A DNA stretch of 16,845 bases from JBBPXY01 sp038200435 (GTDB taxonomy: Bacteria > Actinomycetota > Thermoleophilia > Solirubrobacterales > Solirubrobacteraceae): assembly GCA_038200435.1 (NCBI GenBank), contig JBBPXY010000028.1, forward strand, positions 1-16,845, read 5' to 3'. Below, piece after piece: positions 7,587 to 13,091 of the stretch (position 1 is the first letter of the stretch; the number at the start of each line of letters is the position of its first letter). A program made the position numbers and the translations under genes. The notes beneath the pieces were generated by a model. That model saw only the letters and a list, made by a program, of their open reading frames with translations, was not told the DNA's origin and did not search any database.

Positions 7587-7603
7587 CGAGGCGGCCGCGT
7601 CAG
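7583..7603. terminator. Hairpin spanning both stop codons of convergent genes
   Basis: CTGACG (7583-7588) pairs with CGTCAG (7598-7603), with the 8-bp palindrome GCGGCCGC inside. The plus-strand transporter stop TGA (7584-7586) and the minus-strand nadA stop (7602-7600) are both part of the stem. It may serve as a very compact two-way transcription end. There is no T-run. Confidence 0.4.
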
Positions 7604-8607
7604 CCGAGGGCGACCATGCGCTCGATCGGGAGGCGAGCCCGATCGGCGATGTCCGCCGGCACCTTCACCTCGGGCCGGCCGTCGCGCAGGGTGTCGCGCA
7701 GCTTGGGCAGCGTGATCATCTTCATGTAGCGGCAGCTCGCGGCCTCGTTGGCCGCGATGAAGTCGACGTCGGGAGCCGCCATGCGGAGCGGATGGAGCAT
7801 CCCCGTCTCGGTCGCCACGACCGCCGTGCCGCCGGTCTGCGCCTGTGCGTAGCGCAGCATCCCTCCGGTGGAGAGCATGTGCACGCCCTCGGAGTCCACG
7901 TCTCCCGCGGCGACGTACTCCATGACGCTCGTGGAGCATCCGCATTCCGGATGGATGAGGAAGTCGGCGCCGGGATGCTCCGCGCGCACGCGCGTGACGT
8001 CGGAGGGACGGATGCCGGCGTGCACGTGGCACTCGCCATCCCACACGTGCATTGGACGCCCGGTGACCTTCTCCACGTAGGCGCCCAGGAACATGTCGGG
8101 GCCGAACAGGATCTCCTGGTCGGGCCCGTGCTCGCGGTAGATGTGCTCGACCACGGCGGCGGCGTTCGCGGAGGTGACGCAGTAGTCGGTCTCGGCCTTG
8201 ACCTCAGCCGAGGTGTTCACGTACATCACGACGATCGCGCCAGGATGCTTTGCCTTCCAGTCGCGCAGCTGCTCGGCGGTAATGGAATCGGCGAGGGAGC
8301 AGCCCGCGTCGAGGTCGGGAAGCAGCACCGTCTTCTCCGGGGAGAGGATCGACGCCGTCTCGGCCATGAAGTGCACCCCGCAGAAGGCGATCACCTGCTG
8401 CTCGGCAGCGGCGGCACGGCGAGAGAGCTCGAGCGAGTCGCCAACGATGTCGGCCACGTCCTGGATCTCGGGCAGCTGGTAGTTGTGGGCAAGGATGACC
8501 GCACCGCGCTCACGCGCCAGCCCGCGCACCTCCTCCTGGAGGGCCGGGATGCTCTCGAGCATCAGCGGGGCGACGGGCGGGGGTGCTTGAAGTACGGGGA
8601 GGTTCAT
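7600..8607 (-). CDS. nadA: Quinolinate synthase NadA
   Basis: NadA condenses iminoaspartate with dihydroxyacetone phosphate to quinolinate in de novo NAD synthesis, using a [4Fe-4S] cluster. The product is 335 residues. Family blocks are clear: ILAHNYQLPEIQDVADIVGDS (38-58), FCGVHFMAETA (75-85), GECHVHAGI (191-199) and HPECGC (219-224). Likely cluster ligands are C76, C193 and C292 (in SCRYMKMI), judged by spacing and motif. The ATG at 8607 overlaps the nadC stop by 4 nt (ATGA), which fixes the start although the frame is open further upstream. nadB, the usual third gene, is not in the window, so iminoaspartate must be made by L-aspartate oxidase or dehydrogenase encoded elsewhere. Confidence 0.96.
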   Translation of the reverse strand: MNLPVLQAPPPVAPLMLESIPALQEEVRGLARERGAVILAHNYQLPEIQDVADIVGDSLELSRRAAAAEQQVIAFCGVHFMAETASILSPEKTVLLPDLDAGCSLADSITAEQLRDWKAKHPGAIVVMYVNTSAEVKAETDYCVTSANAAAVVEHIYREHGPDQEILFGPDMFLGAYVEKVTGRPMHVWDGECHVHAGIRPSDVTRVRAEHPGADFLIHPECGCSTSVMEYVAAGDVDSEGVHMLSTGGMLRYAQAQTGGTAVVATETGMLHPLRMAAPDVDFIAANEAASCRYMKMITLPKLRDTLRDGRPEVKVPADIADRARLPIERMVALG

Positions 8608-9434
8608 GGCAGCGGCTCGAGTAGGAGTGAGAGGTCGAGGGCCGGGGCCGAGTGGGTCAGCGCACCGACCGATATGAAGTCTACGCCGGTGCGTGCGGCG
8701 ACCCCGAGCGTCTCGGCGTTCATGCCCCCGCTGGCCTCGAGGATCGCCCGGCCCGACACGTGCTCCACCGCCGCCCGCAGCTCGTCCGGGCTCATGTTGT
8801 CGAGCAATATCTGGGGCGCTCCGGCCTCGAGTGCCTCCTCGACCTCGGCCAAGTTCCGGCACTCCACCTCAAGCGGCAGGTCCGGCGCCGCCGCCCGGGC
8901 GCGCCTCACCGCTTCCCCCACCCCGCCCGCGAGCGCGGCGTGGTTCTCCTTGATGAGAATCGCGTCGTAGAGACCGACGCGGTGGTTGACGCCGCCGCCC
9001 GCCCGCACCGCTGCTTTCTCGAGCGCACGCAGGCCCGGCGTGGTCTTGCGCGTATCGAGCAGCCGTGCTTTCGTGCCCTCGAGCTCTCCGGTCAGCACGG
9101 CGGTCAGCGTCGCCACCCCGGAGAGCCGGCCAAGCAGGTTGAGCGCAGTGCGCTCGGCCGTGAGCAGCGCCCGGGCGCTGCCGGTTACGTCGAGCACCTC
9201 GCCCCCCTCGCGCCATTCACCCTCGGCGCAGCGATGTTCGACGGTCACGTCCGGATCGAGCGCACGGAATGCCGCCTCGGCCGCGTCGAGCCCAAAGATC
9301 ACCCCGGGCGCCTTCTGCACGATGCGGGCGCGAGCGCGGGCTCCGGCGTCGACCGTCGCCTCGGTGGTCACGTCGCCCGAGCCCACGTCCTCGGCCAGGG
9401 CGCGGGCCACGAGGTCGTGCAACGTGTCATCCAT
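8604..9434 (-). CDS. nadC: Nicotinate-nucleotide pyrophosphorylase (quinolinate phosphoribosyltransferase) NadC
   Basis: NadC joins quinolinate to PRPP, giving nicotinate mononucleotide, CO2 and PPi, the step after NadA. The 276-residue length is typical. Motifs in order: ERTALNLL (94-101), DTRKTTPGLR (127-136), GGGVNHRVGLYD (146-157), KENH (162-165), the barrel acids EVE (189-191), LDNM (211-214), SGG (235-237) and GALTHS (258-263). Start at 9434 was chosen because MDDTLHDLVARALAEDVGSGD matches the family N-terminus. The longer open frame upstream lies antisense to the divergent gene at 9469. TAGCCT lies 8 bases before the ATG, and no ribosome binding site is needed if the message is leaderless. 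It is first in the nadC-nadA operon. Confidence 0.96.
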   Translation of the reverse strand: MDDTLHDLVARALAEDVGSGDVTTEATVDAGARARARIVQKAPGVIFGLDAAEAAFRALDPDVTVEHRCAEGEWREGGEVLDVTGSARALLTAERTALNLLGRLSGVATLTAVLTGELEGTKARLLDTRKTTPGLRALEKAAVRAGGGVNHRVGLYDAILIKENHAALAGGVGEAVRRARAAAPDLPLEVECRNLAEVEEALEAGAPQILLDNMSPDELRAAVEHVSGRAILEASGGMNAETLGVAARTGVDFISVGALTHSAPALDLSLLLEPLP

Positions 9435-9468
9435 CCCGGCGCAGGCTAGCCGGGTAGGGTCCGGCGCG
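9435..9468. promoter_or_regulatory. 34-bp divergent promoter region of nadC and the DUF1622-like pair
   Basis: Only 34 bases separate two divergent start codons. The plus strand has TAGGGT (9455-9460), 8 bases before the ATG at 9469. The minus strand has TAGCCT (9448-9443), 8 bases before the nadC ATG at 9434. Neither side has a clear Shine-Dalgarno sequence. The two -10 boxes are so close that each promoter's upstream region lies inside the other's transcript, which should make them interfere. Confidence 0.5.
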
Positions 9469-9888
9469 ATGGAGGAGACGCTCAGGGACATCGTGGGCAA
9501 CGTCGCCCTCGTCGTGGAGGCCATCGGGGCGCTGATCATCGCGGTTGGAGTCTTGAGCTCCTTCGCGGCGTACGTGGGAAGCGAGCTGCACATCCGCCCG
9601 CGCTCGTACGAGTCGTTGCGCCTGGGCCTCGGCCGGTTCCTGGCGCTTGGACTGGAGTTCCAGCTTGCCGCGGACATCCTCTCCACGGCGGTCTCCCCGT
9701 CCTGGGAGGAGATCGGCAAGCTCGGCGCGATTGCCGGCATCCGAACGGTGCTCAACTACTTCCTCGCGCAGGACCTGACGCGCGCGCAGGGCGAGGCGAG
9801 CTCGCCGGGCGACGACCACCCGGACGGCTCGGGAGGCGGCACGTCGCCGATGATGGCCGCGCTCCGCGGCCCGCGCCGCAACCAGTGA
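9469..9888 (+). CDS. DUF1622 family small membrane protein
   Basis: The 139-residue protein matches what I know of the DUF1622 pattern: an N-terminal helix (about 14-36), then GRFLALGLEFQLAADILSTA in the second hydrophobic segment, PSWEEIGKLGAIAGIRTVLN, and a final helix ending YFLAQDL. No reaction is known for the family. These are small integral membrane proteins of unknown role. The tail from about 106 is hydrophilic (Gly/Ser/Asp, then Arg-rich) and probably cytoplasmic. The start follows the -10-like TAGGGT by 8 bases. The stop overlaps the next gene by 4 nt, so the two small membrane proteins are co-translated and may form a complex. Confidence 0.82.
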   Translation: MEETLRDIVGNVALVVEAIGALIIAVGVLSSFAAYVGSELHIRPRSYESLRLGLGRFLALGLEFQLAADILSTAVSPSWEEIGKLGAIAGIRTVLNYFLAQDLTRAQGEASSPGDDHPDGSGGGTSPMMAALRGPRRNQ

Positions 9889-10160
9889 AGGAGGCCGTCG
9901 CCCTCGGGGCGCAGGTGGCGATCGGCATGGCCGCCCTGGTCGCGGTGATCGCCGTGGTGCGAGCCGCGCTGGCTCCACGCGAGACGGCAGGCGCCCTCGG
10001 CGCGGGACTCGGCCTCACCCTCGAGTTCCTGCTGGCCGCCGGCCTCCTGCGACTCGCGACTCGACCGAGCCTCGCCCATCTCGGCATGGCCGCCTTCATC
10101 ATCGTGCTGCGCAAGGTGATCTCCATGGGGCTGCGGTATGCGCAGACGGCCGCGGGCTAG
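9885..10160 (+). CDS. Small membrane protein, diverged DUF1622-like
   Basis: The 91-residue product has hydrophobic helices at about 8-26 and 35-55 and a less hydrophobic one at about 66-83. The segment GLGLTLEFLLAAGLLRLATR lines up with the GLEFQLAADIL core of the upstream protein. FIIVLRKVISMGLRYA lines up with its GIRTVLNYFL end. It therefore looks like a shortened paralogue, although the Asp of AADIL is replaced by Gly. The GTG start sits in a GTGA overlap with the upstream gene, so it depends on that gene's translation. Function is unknown. GC-rich third positions agree with it being a real gene. Confidence 0.72.
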   Translation: MKEAVALGAQVAIGMAALVAVIAVVRAALAPRETAGALGAGLGLTLEFLLAAGLLRLATRPSLAHLGMAAFIIVLRKVISMGLRYAQTAAG

Positions 10161-10337
10161 GGCCTACAGGACTAGGCGGGATCTGATCCAGGAAATCCCG
10201 GCCTGAAGCGGATTTCGAGGACGTAGCGATGCCGTAAGTGAAGCCCTGTAGCCCCTATAGGGGTAACAAGGCTTCACTCGCGCCTGAGCTGACGTTGTTC
10301 CTTCCCCAGATCCGAGCCCTCAGCCGCGCCGGCACCC
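10161..10337. other. Non-coding gap between convergent DUF1622-like and prfB genes
   Basis: This 177-base stretch is the longest non-coding interval in the window. Its GC content is lower than that of the flanking genes. It holds a weak GGGAT/ATCCC inverted repeat (10178-10182 and 10195-10199) and the nested hairpin at 10237-10278. No convincing open reading frame or RNA gene was found. Confidence 0.6.
10237..10278. terminator. Nested hairpin, probable two-way terminator
   Basis: The outer arms AGTGAAGCC (10237-10245) and GGCTTCACT (10270-10278) are perfectly inverted. Between them lies the perfect palindrome CCCCTATAGGGG (10252-10263). It sits between two converging transcription units, so a shared transcription end is the simplest reading. 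No T-run follows on either strand. A dispersed palindromic repeat element is the alternative. Confidence 0.5.
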
Positions 10338-11445
10338 TCACCCCGCGTTGGCCAGCAGGTACGCCCGCACGAACCCGTCGAGGTCGCCGTCCAGCACGCG
10401 TGCCGCGTCGCCCATCTCGAACGCGGTCCGGTGGTCCTTGACCATCGTGTAGGGATGCAGCACGTAGGAGCGGATCTGGGAGCCGAAGTTGACGTCCTGG
10501 GCCTCCCCGCGCTCCTTGGCGATCTCCTCGCGACGCCGCCGCTCCTCGAGCTCGACGAGCTTCGAGCGCAGCATCGCCATCGCCATCGCGCGGTTCTGGG
10601 TCTGTGAGCGCTCGTTCTGGCACTGCACGACCACTCCTGAGGGCCGGTGCGTGATACGCACGGCCGAGTCGGTCTTGTTGACGTGCTGGCCGCCGGCGCC
10701 ACTCGCGCGGTAGGTGTCGACCTGTAGGTCGTCGTCGTCGATCTCCACCTCGCCGGAGTCCGCGACGACCGGGGAAACCTCGACGCCGGCGAAGCTCGTC
10801 TGTCGCCGTTTGGCCGCGTCGAAGGGCGAGAGCCGCACGAGCCGGTGCACTCCCTTCTCGGCTGAGTAGAGGCCGTAGGCGTTTTCGCCGGCGGCGCGGA
10901 AGGTCGCCGACTTGATGCCAGCCTCCTCTCCTTCGCTCGCCTCGAGCAGCTCGGTGCCGAACCCCCGCTGCTCGGCCCAGCGCATCTCCATGCGCAGCAC
11001 CATCTCGGCCCAGTCCTGGGCGTCGGTGCCGCCCGCGCCCGCGTTGACGGTCACCAGGGCGTCGCCCGCGTCGTAGCGGCCGGAGAAGAGCCGCTGCTCT
11101 TCGAGCGCCGCAAGACGCACCTCGGCCGAGGCGATCTGCTCCTCGAACTCGGACGCCATCTCAGGGTCGTCGTCGGCCATCTCGGCCAGCGGAGCGAGAT
11201 CCTCCACGTCGGCCTCGAGGCCGCGGTAGGTCTCGAGCTTGCGCTGGGCGCGCGAATGCTCGGAGCTCGTCTTCGCCGCGCGGTCCTGGTCGTCCCAGAA
11301 GCCGGGAGCGCCCATCTGCGCCTCAAGCGCTTCTACGCGCTCGGCCAGTCCAGGCGGGTCAAAGATAATCCGCGAGCAGCTTGAGCTGGTCGCGGATGGT
11401 GGCGAGCCGCTGGGGAGTCGGCTCGGGTGCGGCGGAAGTGCTCAC
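10338..11445 (-). CDS. prfB: Peptide chain release factor 2, with programmed +1 frameshift
   Basis: RF2 recognises UGA and UAA and triggers release of the finished protein. The reading frame is split. The first 28 codons start at GTG 11445 (MSTSAAPEPTPQRLATIRDQ and so on) and end in TAT-CTT-TGA. A +1 shift at CTT-T reads GAC and continues DPPGLAERVEALEAQMGAPG to the stop at 10338. The product is about 368 residues, the normal RF2 size. It has the RF2-specific SPF codon-reading tripeptide (in RLSPFDAAKRR) and the catalytic GGQ (in SGAGGQHVNK). Annotation by simple frames would miss the first part and start at the internal ATG at 11315. The GTG follows the stop of the upstream GAF gene with no spacing (TGAGTG). 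Confidence 0.96.
11358..11367 (-). promoter_or_regulatory. Programmed +1 frameshift site of prfB
   Basis: The minus strand reads TATCTTTGAC, identical to the classical RF2 shift site: the CUU codon slips onto UUU and the in-frame UGA (11361-11359) is bypassed. When RF2 is scarce the shift wins, so RF2 controls its own synthesis. The upstream Shine-Dalgarno-like element (AGGGGG in E. coli) is degenerate here: the bases before TAT are GCGGAT. Confidence 0.93.
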
Positions 11446-12579
11446 TCAGTCCAGGCTACTCGACGGCGGGGCCGCCAGTGACGAGGGCCGCTCGCGCACG
11501 AGGTCGCCGGGGTTGACATCAGGCAGGTGCTCGCTCATCAGGTCGCGGGCGCGCGCCAGCGTCTCGTCCACCGCCCGGCCACCCTCCTCCTCCCGCCCGG
11601 CCGCAAGCGCGTACTCCGCGAGAACGAGGCCCTGCACGACGTTGTCGTTGATCTCGAGGGCACGCCGCTCGAGCTCCCATGTGAGCCGCCGTGCCCGCTC
11701 GAAGGCGACGCTCGCCTCGGCGGCGAAGAGGGACACGGCGCTGGCGCGCTCCTCCGGAACCATGGGCCGGCCGCGGTGCCAGCCGACCACGAGTACGGCC
11801 GCCGTGCGCCCCTCCACCAGCACGGGCTCGGCTATGCCTACGACGCGCCGGCCGCGCCTGAGCGTCGCGCGCCGCCCGCTCGCGTGCACGGTGCGCGCTT
11901 CCTCCGCGTCGCGAAGCTCCCCCGCGAGAGTGTCCGAACCCGACACCGCGACAGAGGAGAGCGGACCTCCCTTCCCCTCCTCGAGCAGCGCGACCGCGTC
12001 GGCCCGGCACGAGTCGGCGACAGCCGCGCATATGGCTTCGCGCGCGTAAGTCAGATCGGAATCGCCCGAGATGCCGTTCGCTATCTCGGCCACCGCGGCG
12101 AGGTCGGCGGCCTGCGCGCGCACCTGCAGCACGAGACGGCCGATGAGCGTGCCGGCGACCAGGATCGTCCCCGCCGTCATAAGCCATTCGACTTCGGGCA
12201 CCGACGTGAGGTCGCGGGCGAGAAGGGCGCCGGCGTAGAGCGCGGCGACGAACAGGATCTCCGCGACCGCCACGCGGACGGGGAAGAAGTAGAACGCGTA
12301 GAGCGCGACCCACACGTAGAGGAGCGGGTAGGCGGAGGCGTTGTCCCCACCGAAGAAGACGCAGACCGTGATGAGCACGCTCCCCGCGGCCAGGATCCCG
12401 TAGTAGGCGCCGGTGGGCAACCGGCGGCCGAAGCGCAGCAGCACGCCGCTGACCACGAAAGCGAGCAGCGGCGCGACGAGCACACCGATCTCGTACGTGT
12501 TGCTGCGGTGGGGCAGGACGAGGGTAATGCAGACGAGCGTCGCCCCCATCCCGAACGGGAACGCGAGACCAAGGGCCAT
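11446..12579 (-). CDS. Membrane GAF-domain protein with degenerate histidine-kinase helix
   Basis: The 377-residue product starts with about six hydrophobic helices (4-22, 32-50, 58-78, 86-100, 102-121, 132-152). A GAF-like sensory domain follows (about 160-295), then a helical end with LERRALEINDNVVQGLVLAE (303-322). That segment resembles the HisKA_3 dimerisation helix (E-L-H-D-x-V-x-Q-x-L), but the phospho-acceptor His is Asn (N311). No HATPase domain follows, so it cannot be a kinase on its own. It may sense a signal and pair with another protein. The ATG at 12579 was chosen over the GTG at 12609 because AGGAG lies 4 bases before it. TAGCGT (12613-12608) could be its -10 box. prfB follows with zero spacing. 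Function is unknown. Confidence 0.78.
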   Translation of the reverse strand: MALGLAFPFGMGATLVCITLVLPHRSNTYEIGVLVAPLLAFVVSGVLLRFGRRLPTGAYYGILAAGSVLITVCVFFGGDNASAYPLLYVWVALYAFYFFPVRVAVAEILFVAALYAGALLARDLTSVPEVEWLMTAGTILVAGTLIGRLVLQVRAQAADLAAVAEIANGISGDSDLTYAREAICAAVADSCRADAVALLEEGKGGPLSSVAVSGSDTLAGELRDAEEARTVHASGRRATLRRGRRVVGIAEPVLVEGRTAAVLVVGWHRGRPMVPEERASAVSLFAAEASVAFERARRLTWELERRALEINDNVVQGLVLAEYALAAGREEEGGRAVDETLARARDLMSEHLPDVNPGDLVRERPSSLAAPPSSSLD

Positions 12580-12656
12580 CGCGCTCCTGTTCGGTCGGTC
12601 CAACCCCACGCTAGCCGGGCTCCGCTAGGCATGCGGGGGCTAGATTACCCGCCCCT
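12580..12656. promoter_or_regulatory. Divergent promoter region
   Basis: The minus strand has TAGCGT (12613-12608), followed about 20 bases later by AGGAG and the ATG of the GAF gene: a normal leader with a ribosome binding site. The plus strand has TAGATT (12641-12646), 10 bases before the GTG at 12657. No clear -35 is seen for either. Confidence 0.4.
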
Positions 12657-13079
12657 GTGAGCCCGCTAACCCTCCCTCCGCGGCTGCTGCTCCGGGCGCT
12701 CGACGACCTGCACGCGCTCGCCTTGGCGGCCGGCACGCTGCCCGAGGTCGAGCAGCGCTTGGCCGAGCGCGTGGCGGGTGCCGAGCAACGCCTCGACGAG
12801 GTGCTCGCCGCAGCTGAGCGCATCGAGTCCCTCGACGAGCGCGCGGCCGGAGCACTGGAGTCGATGGCCGCGCTCGAGGGGCGCGTGGGCGCGGTGCTCG
12901 AGGCCGCGGCGCGGATCGAGTCGGCGGCGCCGTCACTCGACCGGGTGCTCGCCTCGGTGGATGACCTGGGAGCCGCAGCCGCAACGCTGGCCGCGGCCGT
13001 GGAGCCGCTGCAGGGACTGAGCGAGCGGCTCGGCCGGATCGCCGAGCGGCTGCCGAAAGGGGCGCGGGCGCGCCCGTAG
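12657..13079 (+). CDS. Hypothetical small helical (coiled-coil-like) protein
   Basis: The 140-residue product is rich in Ala, Leu, Glu and Arg and almost free of aromatic residues and cysteine. Repeating segments such as AERVAGAEQRLDEVLAAAER and LEAAARIESAAPSLDRVLAS give a leucine/alanine spacing typical of amphipathic helices or a coiled coil from about residue 28 to 132. There is no transmembrane segment or signal. I do not recognise a family; phasin-like or methyl-accepting-type helices would look similar. The GTG start follows TAGATT by 10 bases. Third-position GC is strong in this frame, whereas the opposite-strand frames are low-complexity shadows. It converges on the sigma gene with a 12-base gap. 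Confidence 0.65.
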   Translation: MSPLTLPPRLLLRALDDLHALALAAGTLPEVEQRLAERVAGAEQRLDEVLAAAERIESLDERAAGALESMAALEGRVGAVLEAAARIESAAPSLDRVLASVDDLGAAAATLAAAVEPLQGLSERLGRIAERLPKGARARP

Positions 13080-13091
13080 GTCCCTCCGCCG

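Noticed and set aside
8605..8862. N-terminal extension of NadA
   Set aside because: It would overlap nadC by 250 bases and has no NadA similarity; the ATGA overlap gives the natural start.
7534..8970. Long plus-strand open frame (478 codons) opposite nadA and nadC
   Set aside because: Both opposite genes have full sets of family motifs; this frame shows none.
11316..11445. prfB as a truncated or frameshifted pseudogene
   Set aside because: The break is the exact programmed site TATCTTTGAC, and the joined product has normal RF2 length and motifs.
13065..13076. 12-bp palindrome CGGGCGCGCCCG near the end of the gene at 12657
   Set aside because: Inside codons and built only from G and C, so expected by chance at this GC content.
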